From: Arthrobacter sp. zg-Y20
GTDB lineage: Bacteria; Actinomycetota; Actinomycetes; Actinomycetales; Micrococcaceae
NCBI RefSeq assembly: GCF_030142075.1
Contig: NZ_CP126241.1
Location: forward strand, 3,224,001 to 3,288,000
Reading direction: 5' to 3'
DNA length: 64,000 bases
Positions 17,697-25,859 of this stretch are shown one piece after another. The first letter of the stretch is position 1; every line of letters starts with the position of its first letter. The position numbers were made by a program, and so were the translations under genes. A model generated the notes under the pieces. The model saw only the letters and a program-made list of their open reading frames with translations. It was not told where the DNA came from and made no database searches.

Positions 17697-18779
17697 TTGA
17701 AACTCTTCACCCCCCTCACCGTCGGCACCATGGAACTGCCCAACCGCCTCGTCATGGCACCGATGTCCCGCGTACGCGCCGACCGCAACGGCGTGCCCAC
17801 CGACATCATGGTCGAGCACTACCGCCAGCGCGCCTCCATGGGCCTGATCATCACTGACGGCATCTACCCCTCCTTCACCGGCCAGGGCAACGCCCTGATG
17901 CCCGGCCTGGTCACCGAGGAACACGTCGCCGGCTGGAAGCGCGTCACCGACGCCGTCCACGCCGCCGGCGGCCGGATCGTCGCCCAGCTGATGCACTCCG
18001 GACGCGTCGCGCACGAAAACATCAACGGCGGACGCCCCGTCGTCGCCCCCAGCGCCATCGCCGTCGAAGGCATGGCACACACCTACGACGGCAAGCAGCC
18101 CTTCCCGGTGCCGCACGCCCTCACCGAAGCCGAACTCCCCGGCATCGTGCAGGACTTCGTGTCCGCAGCACAGAACGCAATGAAGGCAGGGTTCGACGGC
18201 GTCGAGCTGCACGGTGCCAACGGGTACCTGCTGCAGGAATTCCTCTCGCCCGTCTCCAACACCCGCACCGACAACTACGGCGGCTCCCCCGAGAACCGGG
18301 CCCGCCTGGTCATCGAGGCCTTCCGTGCCGTGGCCGAGGCCGTCGGCGCTGAGCACACCGGCATCCGCATCTCCCCGGAACACAACATCCAGGGTGTGCT
18401 GGAAACCGACCGCGCCGACGTGACCGCCACCTACACCGCCCTGGTGGACGGCATCGCCGATCTGAAGCCGGCCTACCTGTCCATCCTGCACGCGGATCCG
18501 GCCGACGCAATGATCCAGGACCTGCGCCACCGCTTCGGCGGCCCGGTGCTGATGAACACCGGCTTCGGCACGGTCACCAGCCGCGAGGACGCCATCATGC
18601 TGCTGGAGGAGAACCTGGCCGACGCCGCCGTCGTCGGCCGTCCGGTCATCGCCAACCCGGACCTTGCCCGCCGCTGGCAGGAGGACCACCCGCTGAACGA
18701 GATCGACCAGGCCACCGTCTACACCGACGGCGCCGCCGGCTACACGGACTACCCGTTGCTGGCTCCGGCCGCTTCCTAG
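17697..18779 (+). CDS. Alkene reductase, Old Yellow Enzyme family
   Basis: A 360-residue FMN-dependent ene-reductase of the OYE/NemA type. Seen are the N-terminal L-F-T-P-L, the NRLVMAPMSR strand, QLMHSGR, the substrate-binding H-x-x-N in HGANGYLLQEF, NTRTDNYGGS and the phosphate-binding NTGFG / VGRPVIANPDL end. Such enzymes reduce activated C=C bonds or nitro compounds with NAD(P)H. TTG 17697 is chosen because AAGGAA lies 8 bp upstream and homologues begin with this L-F-x-P-L segment. Physiological substrate unknown. Confidence 0.92.
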   Translation: MKLFTPLTVGTMELPNRLVMAPMSRVRADRNGVPTDIMVEHYRQRASMGLIITDGIYPSFTGQGNALMPGLVTEEHVAGWKRVTDAVHAAGGRIVAQLMHSGRVAHENINGGRPVVAPSAIAVEGMAHTYDGKQPFPVPHALTEAELPGIVQDFVSAAQNAMKAGFDGVELHGANGYLLQEFLSPVSNTRTDNYGGSPENRARLVIEAFRAVAEAVGAEHTGIRISPEHNIQGVLETDRADVTATYTALVDGIADLKPAYLSILHADPADAMIQDLRHRFGGPVLMNTGFGTVTSREDAIMLLEENLADAAVVGRPVIANPDLARRWQEDHPLNEIDQATVYTDGAAGYTDYPLLAPAAS

Positions 18780-18793
18780 CTCGAACGAACGAC

Positions 18794-18832
18794 GACGGCA
18801 GGCCTTCCGCATGATGCGGGAGGCCTGCCGTC
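18794..18832. terminator. Strong hairpin between convergent genes (bidirectional terminator)
   Basis: GACGGCAGGCCT at 18794 pairs with AGGCCTGCCGTC ending at 18832; the stem is about 17 bp with one G-T pair and a short loop. It sits 14 bp after the reductase stop and 18 bp before the end of the convergent PIN gene, so it can serve both. Confidence 0.8.
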
Positions 18833-18849
18833 CCTTAACGGGGATGTTT

Positions 18850-19428
18850 CTAAAGCAGCCCTCTAAGTAGGTTGGTCGTTGCGTCCAAGGAGTATGTCTT
18901 TGCCAGTTCGTCAAGAATGTCCGCTGGCGTCTGCTTGGTTCCTTTTCGTCCCGAGCGCTCAGACATTGCACGGACCGCAGCCAGTCCAAGCTCAAGGTGG
19001 ACCGAGACGGTTTCGTAAGCGAAATCTTGAACGCCAGTGATCTGAATTCCATCAGGAACCTTATCGGACGGGAAATCTCGGAAATTATCAGTAACGATAC
19101 ATCCGGCCCCTCCGACTACCGCCGCGGCTAACACGTGCTCATCGTCAGGGTCCGGCAGTCCATAGGTCCCCTCCCAGCCTTCCCAACCCGTCACGATCGA
19201 ATCAGCGAAGTGGTTACGCATTTGCTCGGCAAGATGGCGGGCTTTGGCTTCCGCGGCCGGCTGGCTGTCGCCTCGCTTTATGCGCTTCCGTTCTTCGTTG
19301 ACCTCCACCTCAGCGAGAATCGCTTCACTGAAAATGAACCGGTAGGAGCCCTCGAAAGCCAGCGACAATAAGAAGTCGCGCAGCGTGCTCGGCCACAGCA
19401 CGCAGCTGTCCAGGAGGGCGGTAAACAT
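18850..19428 (-). CDS. PIN-domain toxin (VapC-like ribonuclease)
   Basis: A 192-residue PIN-domain protein with the acidic active-site set Asp7 (LLDSCVL), Glu40, Asp93/Asp95/Asp96 (PDPDDEHVL) and Asp114 (VTDNF). PIN toxins cut RNA with Mg2+. It is longer than minimal VapC proteins, with a C-terminal helical tail. The HTH protein 15 bp upstream is the likely antitoxin. The pair lies between terminator-like hairpins and is probably a self-contained toxin-antitoxin module. Confidence 0.88.
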   Translation of the reverse strand: MFTALLDSCVLWPSTLRDFLLSLAFEGSYRFIFSEAILAEVEVNEERKRIKRGDSQPAAEAKARHLAEQMRNHFADSIVTGWEGWEGTYGLPDPDDEHVLAAAVVGGAGCIVTDNFRDFPSDKVPDGIQITGVQDFAYETVSVHLELGLAAVRAMSERSGRKGTKQTPADILDELAKTYSLDATTNLLRGLL

Positions 19429-19443
19429 GCCCGTATTCTGGCA

Positions 19444-19968
19444 CTACTTAGGAGCGCGCTGGCGGCGGCGTGCCGCTTCCTTCTTTGCTTCTTTCATGTC
19501 TTCGACGACGCTAGCCGGATTCTCATCTTCAATCTCGCCCAGGGAATCGAGGGCCGCGTACTGCTCTGCCTTGCGGACTTCCTTGAAGTCCAGGACGTCT
19601 TCAAGCTTGACGCGTCGGTGCGTACCTGGCTTTTCGTACGGGATTTTTCCGGTATCCAGGAGACGGACGAGAGTGGGACGGGTCACGCCCAAAAGTTCGG
19701 CGGCTTGCTGGGTGGTCAGCGTCATTGATCGAGGAGTGAGGGTTACCGCTTGGCCCTTGCGCATGGCATCCACGGCCTTAACCAAGACTTCGTAGATTTC
19801 ATAGGGGAGTTCAACCTGATCGCCCTCGCCGGCGCCAGACAGGAAGAACTGCGGCTTGGGCTTTGCCCCGTTCTTCTGCGCATGCGCCTCAATGAAGTTG
19901 TAGAGTTTCCCCGTTTCGGGAGCTTCGGGAGCGAAGAAGGTCTCCTTGGCTGCGGCGTTCGGACTCAT
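19444..19968 (-). CDS. HTH (excisionase-type) antitoxin of the PIN toxin
   Basis: 174 residues with a MerR/excisionase-like winged helix at about 83-130 (TTQQAAELLGVTRPTLVRLL, then the wing with GTHRRV). The C-terminal tail is Glu/Lys-rich, a likely toxin-neutralising region. Encoded directly before the PIN toxin. Short AAAACG repeats lie in its promoter and probably form the operator. Confidence 0.85.
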   Translation of the reverse strand: MSPNAAAKETFFAPEAPETGKLYNFIEAHAQKNGAKPKPQFFLSGAGEGDQVELPYEIYEVLVKAVDAMRKGQAVTLTPRSMTLTTQQAAELLGVTRPTLVRLLDTGKIPYEKPGTHRRVKLEDVLDFKEVRKAEQYAALDSLGEIEDENPASVVEDMKEAKKEAARRRQRAPK

Positions 19969-19989
19969 CCCTATCTCACTTCTCTGTGT

Positions 19990-20018
19990 TTTCGTTTTTT
20001 TCGTTTTACCGTTTTTTG
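19990..20018 (-). promoter_or_regulatory. AAAACG-repeat promoter/operator of the toxin-antitoxin pair
   Basis: Read on the minus strand, an A-rich tract contains three spaced AAAACG elements (AAAAAACGG, TAAAACG, AAAAAACG) about 25-50 bp before the antitoxin start. It contrasts with the surrounding GC-rich DNA. Iterated short sites are usual for antitoxin autorepression; binding is inferred. Confidence 0.5.
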
Positions 20019-20210
20019 AATCCTAGCGCCAGGACCCTCGCGCGTCCAGTCCACACTGCCCCACCTTGTTCCACCCTTTTTCAGGCAGCACCATCTTCGC
20101 GGTTCCACCAGCCGAGGTGACGAGGTTTGGGGTGGGCTGCCGCTGTGGCGGCGTTGAGTTGCCGCCGCTGGCTTACTGAGTCCGCGGAGTCTACTCCCGG
20201 CATGCGGGAC

Positions 20211-20245
20211 ACGGCGGGCCCTCCAGAGTATGGAGGGCCCGCCGT
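20211..20245. terminator. Perfect 15-bp hairpin after SDR gene
   Basis: ACGGCGGGCCCTCCA (20211-20225) pairs perfectly with 20231-20245 around a 5-nt loop. It begins 8 bp beyond the stop of the minus-strand SDR gene and probably ends that transcript, though no U-run follows. Confidence 0.75.
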
Positions 20246-20252
20246 CGTCGTG

Positions 20253-21107
20253 TCAGTCAGCCGTAAGTTCGTTGCTGATTTCCCATAGCTCCGTGCGGAG
20301 CTCTGACCGGTACGCATCGGGGTGGGCGTGCGTTTCGGTCCACCGGTCAAAAAACCGTCCTGTAATGTGCGCGAGCTCAGGGGCAAAGGCCAGCCGCAGT
20401 ATGGACCGCACACCGGTATCCAAACTGTCGATGCTGAGTTCCGGCGAATCGAGCATCTTTGTCGGCATGTAGGTGCCGGGATGGACGCTGTTAACGGTGA
20501 GGACTCCGGGGTCGTAACGTTCTGCCAGCTCCATTCCCGCCATAACCAGGGCCAGTTTCGACACTGAGTAGGCGCGCTGTCGCGTGTATCCGTGAGCCAT
20601 CGCCAGGTCGTCGAAGTCGAGAGAGGCCTGACTGAGAGAAGCCACGTTGACCACACGGGCCGGCGCACCCGCCCGCAGCGCACCCGCCCGCAATAGGGGC
20701 ATCAGGCGCTTTGTCAGCAGGAAGGGTGCAAGGTGGTTGACCGCGAAACACAGTTCGTGGCCGTCCGCACTGAGCTGGCGGGCGTGGCCGGAGCTCACGC
20801 CGGCATTGTTTACTAGAACGGATATGTCATCGGTCAGGCCGCGGATCCTGTCAGCGAGCCGGGCCACCTGTGCCAGCTCCGCGAAATCGGCCTGCACCGT
20901 GGTGATGTCCGCCGCGCCGCCGGTCAGCTCCTTTTCCAGCTTTTCCAGCCGCTCCGGGCTTCGACCGTGAAGGACCAATCGAATCCCGCTGTGGCCGGAC
21001 AGTTCGAACGCCAGCGCCTTGCCGAGTCCGTCTGTGGCGCCAGTGATAACGATTGTGGGCGTACCTCCCCGATCATTCCGAGGCAGGTGTACTCCGTTTA
21101 TCGCCAT
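20253..21107 (-). CDS. SDR family oxidoreductase (retinol-dehydrogenase/WW-oxidoreductase-like)
   Basis: 284 residues; cofactor motif TGATDGLG near residue 23, LVNNAGV, catalytic region VNVASLSQA and Tyr-x3-Lys in AYSVSKLA. It resembles the larger SDRs that act on hydrophobic alcohols or ketones. It follows the PEBP gene with a 5-bp gap, so the two form an operon opposite a GntR regulator. Substrate unknown. Confidence 0.9.
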   Translation of the reverse strand: MAINGVHLPRNDRGGTPTIVITGATDGLGKALAFELSGHSGIRLVLHGRSPERLEKLEKELTGGAADITTVQADFAELAQVARLADRIRGLTDDISVLVNNAGVSSGHARQLSADGHELCFAVNHLAPFLLTKRLMPLLRAGALRAGAPARVVNVASLSQASLDFDDLAMAHGYTRQRAYSVSKLALVMAGMELAERYDPGVLTVNSVHPGTYMPTKMLDSPELSIDSLDTGVRSILRLAFAPELAHITGRFFDRWTETHAHPDAYRSELRTELWEISNELTAD

Positions 21108-21112
21108 CGCGA

Positions 21113-21655
21113 TCAGACCGCCGGCGTCTCGGCGGTTCCCACAAGCCAGGCGCGGCCGACCGTGTGTTCGGCCATCAGAAAGCCCAGGGTTGCCGGGGTG
21201 GCATCGGCTAGGACCTCGATTGCGTCGATGTCGAGGGCCGTTACCGTGATGAAGTAGCGGTGTCGTCCATGGCCGGCGGGCGGCGCGGCGCCGATGAACC
21301 GAGCTGCACGCGCATCATTGGGAAGCTGCACGGCGACTTCGGGCAGGCGCGATCCGTCGTCGTCGCCGGCGCCTTCCGGGATGCTTGTTGAACTGGCAGG
21401 AATATTGGCCACTGCCCAGTGCCAGAACCCGGACCCAGTGGGCGCGTCCGGGTCATAGACAGTGACCGCGTAGCTCTTGGTTTCTGCAGGTGCGCCCGAC
21501 CAGGAAAGCTGCGGAGATGCATCGAGGCCCCCCGGCACTCCGGACATGCCCGACCACTGCGCGAGAGCCAGCGGCTGCCCGTCGCTGACGTTCTCGCTGG
21601 TGAGTGGAAAGGTCGGAACTTCCGGCAGTCGGGAGAATGGGTTGTTTTCAGTCAT
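21113..21655 (-). CDS. YbhB/YbcL family PEBP (Raf kinase inhibitor-like) protein
   Basis: 180 residues with the two PEBP signatures: DPDAPTGSGFWHW (ligand pocket) and G-A-A-P-P-A-G-x-G-R-H-R-Y. Bacterial members are cytosolic small-ligand binding proteins of unclear function. First gene of a two-gene unit with the SDR, divergent from a GntR regulator and behind a 25-bp palindrome. Confidence 0.92.
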   Translation of the reverse strand: MTENNPFSRLPEVPTFPLTSENVSDGQPLALAQWSGMSGVPGGLDASPQLSWSGAPAETKSYAVTVYDPDAPTGSGFWHWAVANIPASSTSIPEGAGDDDGSRLPEVAVQLPNDARAARFIGAAPPAGHGRHRYFITVTALDIDAIEVLADATPATLGFLMAEHTVGRAWLVGTAETPAV

Positions 21656-21687
21656 GGTGTTCCTGTCCGCGATTGGCGTGTTTGGCT

Positions 21688-21712
21688 ATCGATTATTACG
21701 TTAATAATCGAT
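21688..21712. promoter_or_regulatory. 25-bp perfect palindromic operator (GntR)
   Basis: Arms ATCGATTATTA (21688-21698) and its exact complement (21702-21712) flank a 3-bp centre. The site ends just before the regulator start and lies 33 bp before the PEBP start, so the GntR protein probably represses both directions. Confidence 0.75.
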
Positions 21713-21713
21713 T

Positions 21714-22409
21714 ATGTGCAAGGAGCTCTATGATGGGGAGATGACACCCACCGCCGACGCCAAGCGCCAAGCGCCCTCCGAACGCGTCTACTCGCTCTTA
21801 CGGGCAGCGGTGCTGCACGGAGCCGTTCGGCCCGGGCAGCCACTCCGCCCCCAGGAGTTGGCCGACCAGCACGGCGTGAGCCTCGCCGTCGCCCGGGAGT
21901 CGCTATTGCGGCTTGTCGGCGAGGGTTTGGCCGAGCGGCTGCCGAACCGCGGTTTCGCGGTCCCCACCGTCGGCGATGACCGGTGGCAGCAACTGGCGCA
22001 GGCCAGAGCAATTTTCGAGCCCGCGATGCTGCGCATGTCTACCGAGCGGGGAGATCTGGAGTGGGAGGCCCGGGTACGGGCGGCCCATCATCGGCTCTCC
22101 GGCACGCCTCCGTATGAGCACGAGGGTGACGCTTATTTCTCGGATGCCTGGGCGGCTGCGCACCATGATTTCCACCGCACACTGCTGGACGCCTGCGGCA
22201 ACGAGGTGTTGATGGAAACCTTCGATCGCATGTGGACCGCCACTGAGCTCGCCCGGCGCTGGTCGGCCGCAATTGCACCGCACCGCGACGGAGCCGGCGA
22301 GCACCGCGCGCTCGAAGAGGCAGCACTGGCGCGGGAGGCCGAGAAGGCAGCCGACTTGCTCACCCGGCACCTGACCGGCACCGCTACCGCGCTCTCGACG
22401 CCACGCTGA
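21714..22409 (+). CDS. GntR family regulator (FCD domain)
   Basis: About 231 residues: a winged helix (about 20-85; VSLAVARESLLRLVGEGLAE) followed by an FCD ligand domain with DFHRTLLDACGNEVL. ATG 21714 abuts the palindrome; in-frame ATG 21741 has GGGGAG too close before it, so the start is uncertain. It is divergent from the PEBP/SDR pair and is the likely repressor of it. Confidence 0.88.
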   Translation: MCKELYDGEMTPTADAKRQAPSERVYSLLRAAVLHGAVRPGQPLRPQELADQHGVSLAVARESLLRLVGEGLAERLPNRGFAVPTVGDDRWQQLAQARAIFEPAMLRMSTERGDLEWEARVRAAHHRLSGTPPYEHEGDAYFSDAWAAAHHDFHRTLLDACGNEVLMETFDRMWTATELARRWSAAIAPHRDGAGEHRALEEAALAREAEKAADLLTRHLTGTATALSTPR

Positions 22410-22656
22410 CGCGGGAGGGGGATCCTGTGCCGTCATGGTGCGCTCCTTATGCCCGGCCCGCCCCTTCCCAGGCAAGCACTCCGCCGCGACGCCCGCCAGC
22501 AGCCGGAAAAACTTGCCGCCGGCCGGGTCCATCCGGCCCGTGCCGGAATACGCTCAGATGAGCCGCGTCCCGCCTCAATGCGCGTTCCCTTCCCCGCAGA
22601 CTACGGGACCATGGCAGGCAAGAGCGTGTTCCGCTGATCGGTGAGGAGCAGGAACC

Positions 22657-23511
22657 ATGGTCCTGGATGACACGTACACCTTGGCCAACGGCCGGCCCAT
22701 TCCGAAGCTGGGTCTGGGCACCTGGTTTATTGACGACGACGCCGCGGCGCAAGCGGTCCGGGACGCCGTCGAGATCGGCTACCGGAACATTGACACCGCG
22801 CAGGCCTACGGCAACGAGCACGGGGTGGGCGAGGGCGTGCGCACGGGCGGGGTTCCCCGCGGTGAGCTGTTTGTCTCCAGCAAGCTGGCCGCCGAGATCA
22901 AGGACTACGACGGCGCCGTGGCCGCCATTGACGGGTCCCTTGCCACCATGGGCCTGGAGTATCTGGACCTGATGCTGATCCACAGCCCCCAGCCCTGGAA
23001 CGACTGGCGCGGCGGCACCTACGCCGAAGGCAACCGGCAGGCCTGGCGGGCGCTGGAGGAAGCCCAGCAGGCGGGCAAGCTCCGCTCCATCGGCGTCTCC
23101 AACTTCGAACAGTCGGACCTGGAGAACATCATCGAGGTCTGCACGGTGGCCCCGCAGGTGAACCAGGTGCTGTTCCATGTGGGCAATACCCCGGATGACC
23201 TCCTCTCCTACTGCACCGGGCAGGGCGTCCTCATTGAGGCCTACTCCCCCATTGCGCACGGAGAGATCCTGGAGAACACCGACGTCGCCGACATGGCAGC
23301 GCGCTACTCGGTGACCGTTCCGCAGCTGTGCATCCGCTACGCCCTGCAGCTGGGCACGGTCCCGCTGCCGAAGACGGCCAATCCGGACCATATGCGGGAG
23401 AACGCCCAGGTGGACTTCACCATTTCCGACGAGGACATCAGCGCCCTGTGGCGCCTGCGCATCAGCGACTACGGCAGGTCCAGCCGGTTCCCGGTTTTCA
23501 GCGGCAAATAG
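22657..23511 (+). CDS. Aldo/keto reductase
   Basis: A 284-residue (beta/alpha)8 NADPH reductase with the intact tetrad Asp46, Tyr51, Lys76 and His109 (NIDTAQAYG, SSKLAAE, MLIHSP), and the phosphate-binding end segment LPKTANPDHMREN. It resembles 2,5-diketo-gluconate-reductase-like bacterial AKRs that reduce aldehydes or ketones. GAGGAG precedes ATG 22657. The 246 bp before it contain no clear gene. No linked regulator. Confidence 0.92.
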   Translation: MVLDDTYTLANGRPIPKLGLGTWFIDDDAAAQAVRDAVEIGYRNIDTAQAYGNEHGVGEGVRTGGVPRGELFVSSKLAAEIKDYDGAVAAIDGSLATMGLEYLDLMLIHSPQPWNDWRGGTYAEGNRQAWRALEEAQQAGKLRSIGVSNFEQSDLENIIEVCTVAPQVNQVLFHVGNTPDDLLSYCTGQGVLIEAYSPIAHGEILENTDVADMAARYSVTVPQLCIRYALQLGTVPLPKTANPDHMRENAQVDFTISDEDISALWRLRISDYGRSSRFPVFSGK

Positions 23512-23549
23512 TATGACAGCTCTGAAATGGCCGCCGCCAGCTGCTCCGG

Positions 23550-24695
23550 TCAGTCGTGGTACTCGCGGCCGTAGGTTTTGACGCCCTCCATCATGTTCCG
23601 CAGGGTGGCGGGCGCGTTGTAGCCGAAGGTGCTCTCGAAGGACTGGTAGCCCTCCTCGGATGACGCGGCGCTGCGCGGCAGCATCTCCTCGGCGAACGTA
23701 TCGAACGCGGCATCGACGTCATCCGGTGAGGCTGCAATCAGCCTGCCCAGTTCCGCGCCGTCGTAGAGGGCCCAGTTCGCGCCGTCGCCGTCCGGCGGTG
23801 TCAGGTGCGCGGCGTCGCCGACGAGCATCACTCCAGGTATCCGGTCCCAGGTGTGGCCGAGCGGGAGGCCCCAGATCGGACGGATGACGGGGTCCGCATC
23901 GCCGGCAGTCAGCAGCTGCCGGAGTTCGGGCGACCATCCTTCGCCGAGCTGGTCGGCAATAACCTGCAGTGCCTGGGCACGGTCTGTGGTGTCGAGCGTT
24001 TCCGCCCAGGACAGCGGCTTCTTGAGCACGGCATAACTGTGGATGATGTCGTTCGCTTCGCGGTGCCCGAAGATCCCCCGGCCGGGCTGCATCGCAAGCA
24101 TCGCGCCCCGGCCGACGAGTTGCGCGCTGTCCGGGTGGCGGGCTTCGACGTCGTGTAGGAACGTCTCTGCCCAGAGGGTGCCGAGATATTCCGGGGCTGC
24201 GCCGTTGAGGTAGGACCGGACCCGTGACCAGGCGCCGTCCGCGCCGACGAGGATATCCGCGTCGACCGATGAACCGTTGGCGAAGACGACGGTGTGGCTG
24301 GTACCGCTGCCATGGATCGAGGCGACCTTGTGACCCCACTGGATGGCACCGTCCGGCAGCGACTCCACCAGGATGCGGCGCAACTCGCCGCGCAGTACCT
24401 CGGGGTTGGTCAGTTCCCCATCGTCGGGGATCTCGCCCACGAGCTCCCCGTCAGAGTCGAGGAACCGCATGGCCTCTGCCCCCATGTTGATGATTGAACG
24501 GAATTCATCCATGAGCTGGCACTGCTCGAGGGCGGCTTGGCCGTTGAAGTCGTGAATGTCGAGCTGGCCACCCTGCGTACGTGCGTTTATCGAGGGTTCC
24601 CCCTCGTACACGGCCGCGGGGATGCCGTTGAGGTGCAGGACGCGTGCGAGCGTCAATCCTGCGAGGCCGGCTCCAATGATGACAATGGGCTTCAT
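23550..24695 (-). CDS. FAD-dependent monooxygenase (TetX-like, class A flavoprotein)
   Basis: 381 residues: N-terminal dinucleotide motif IIGAGLAGLTLAR, the D-G motif GADGAWSRVR, and the G-D motif VGDAAHLTPPDGDGANWAL that binds FAD ribityl and pyrophosphate. It is nearest to TetX/aromatic-ring hydroxylases that use NAD(P)H and O2. GGAG precedes ATG 24695. It is divergent from a MarR gene, with three TGCAAA-type palindromes between, so induction by a toxic substrate is likely. Tetracycline activity is not implied. Confidence 0.9.
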   Translation of the reverse strand: MKPIVIIGAGLAGLTLARVLHLNGIPAAVYEGEPSINARTQGGQLDIHDFNGQAALEQCQLMDEFRSIINMGAEAMRFLDSDGELVGEIPDDGELTNPEVLRGELRRILVESLPDGAIQWGHKVASIHGSGTSHTVVFANGSSVDADILVGADGAWSRVRSYLNGAAPEYLGTLWAETFLHDVEARHPDSAQLVGRGAMLAMQPGRGIFGHREANDIIHSYAVLKKPLSWAETLDTTDRAQALQVIADQLGEGWSPELRQLLTAGDADPVIRPIWGLPLGHTWDRIPGVMLVGDAAHLTPPDGDGANWALYDGAELGRLIAASPDDVDAAFDTFAEEMLPRSAASSEEGYQSFESTFGYNAPATLRNMMEGVKTYGREYHD

Positions 24696-24750
24696 GATCG
24701 ATCTCCTTCGTTGGAACGAGGAGACCGTCTGCGGGCCCCTCAAGTTGTGC

Positions 24751-24824
24751 TGTTGCAAAATGATTATGCAACAAAACTATTTGTTTGCAAAGAGAGTTTT
24801 GCCATGACGCAAAATTATTTTGCG
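24751..24824. promoter_or_regulatory. Three TGCAAA-type palindromes between monooxygenase and MarR genes
   Basis: Three related sites: TGTTGCA-N9-TGCAACA (24751-24773, perfect 7-bp arms), TTTGCAAAGAGAGTTTTGCC (24784-24803, imperfect), and CGCAAAA-TTA-TTTTGCG (24808-24824, perfect). They fill the divergent promoter region and probably bind the MarR protein cooperatively. Confidence 0.65.
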
Positions 24825-24832
24825 AATAAACT

Positions 24833-25360
24833 ATGGGCACCAACGATCCAGGAAGTGAGTGTGCAGCGATGGCAGATGTTGCCGGACCCCCGACCCAGCG
24901 GAAACAGATCATCGCCAGCCTCCTGGCCTTCACGGCGGCGCAGAACGAACTCGTCCGCCTGTTCGCACGCAGTAACCACATGCATTCCACCGACGCCGCG
25001 GCGGTTGTGCAGATCATTGAACACGAAGACCAGGACCGGCCGCTCACCCCCGCCGGTCTTGCGGCGCGCATCGGGCTGTCCCCGGGCGCGACGTCGATCC
25101 TGCTGGCACGCCTGGAGGAGGCGGGCTTCATCAGCCGGACACGGGAGCACACCGACCGGCGCGTCGTGACGCTGCGCTCCACAAAGTCGATCAACGACGC
25201 CGCCGACGCCTTTTTCCAACCCTTAGCCCAGGAGCTCGACGCTGCCCTAGCGGTGTTCGCGCCTGACGAGATCGACGTCGTGAACCGTGCTGCCGACGAA
25301 TTGCGATCCGTGCTCGAGAGCTACGTCCGCGCTACTGCGGGTGAGATGGAAGCGAGTTAG
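24833..25360 (+). CDS. MarR family transcriptional regulator
   Basis: Up to 175 residues with a MarR winged helix at about 70-125 (AARIGLSPGATSILLARLEE, wing SRTREHTDRRVVTL). ATG 24833 immediately follows the last palindrome and lacks a Shine-Dalgarno; ATG 24869 is the alternative. It is divergent from the FAD monooxygenase and probably represses it. An SRPBCC gene follows 22 bp downstream. Confidence 0.87.
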   Translation: MGTNDPGSECAAMADVAGPPTQRKQIIASLLAFTAAQNELVRLFARSNHMHSTDAAAVVQIIEHEDQDRPLTPAGLAARIGLSPGATSILLARLEEAGFISRTREHTDRRVVTLRSTKSINDAADAFFQPLAQELDAALAVFAPDEIDVVNRAADELRSVLESYVRATAGEMEAS

Positions 25361-25382
25361 CCCAGGGCTGCATACTCGAACC

Positions 25383-25829
25383 ATGACCGTTTACTTTGAG
25401 TGCACCACTCGGACAGCTCTGCCGATCCAGGAGCTGTTCGACCGGGCCCGGAGTATTGACGTCCACAAGGATTCGATGGCGCGGTCCCGCGAAGAGGCGG
25501 TCGGGGGCGTAACGTCCGGCCTCATCTCCAAGGGCGAGGAAGTCACCTGGCGGGCCTGGCACTTCGGAGTTCCGTTGCGGATGACGAGCCGGGTCACGGA
25601 GATGGAGCCGCCGGACCGCTTCGTCGATGAGCAGATCCGAGGCCCGTTCCGGCGGTTCCGGCACGTCCACGATTTCAGCGAGGATGCCGCCGGCACCACC
25701 ATGGTTGACCGGATCGAGTTCGAGGCACCGTTCGGCGTCGTCGGGCGGGCAGTGGAGAAACTGGTGCTGGCGCGCTACCTGAAGAAGCTCATTGAGGGAC
25801 GCAATCGGCATCTGGCCGCGGATTTCTAG
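25383..25829 (+). CDS. SRPBCC family protein
   Basis: 148 residues with the START/SRPBCC pattern: an early F-D-x-A-R-S-I-D-V-H segment, the WRAWHFGVPLRMTSRVTEMEP strand pair, H-V-H-D-F and a C-terminal helix ending LIEGRNRHLA. Close bacterial proteins are annotated as cell-division-inhibitor-like or cyclase-type ligand-binding proteins; no activity can be assigned. It lies just after the MarR gene and may be co-transcribed. Confidence 0.85.
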   Translation: MTVYFECTTRTALPIQELFDRARSIDVHKDSMARSREEAVGGVTSGLISKGEEVTWRAWHFGVPLRMTSRVTEMEPPDRFVDEQIRGPFRRFRHVHDFSEDAAGTTMVDRIEFEAPFGVVGRAVEKLVLARYLKKLIEGRNRHLAADF

Positions 25830-25859
25830 TCCATACCCTCTGCAGAATATGGAGGCACC

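Noticed and set aside
23550-24695. Calling the FAD monooxygenase a tetracycline-resistance TetX
   Set aside because: The motifs are common to the whole class A flavoprotein family; nothing in the sequence specifies tetracycline.
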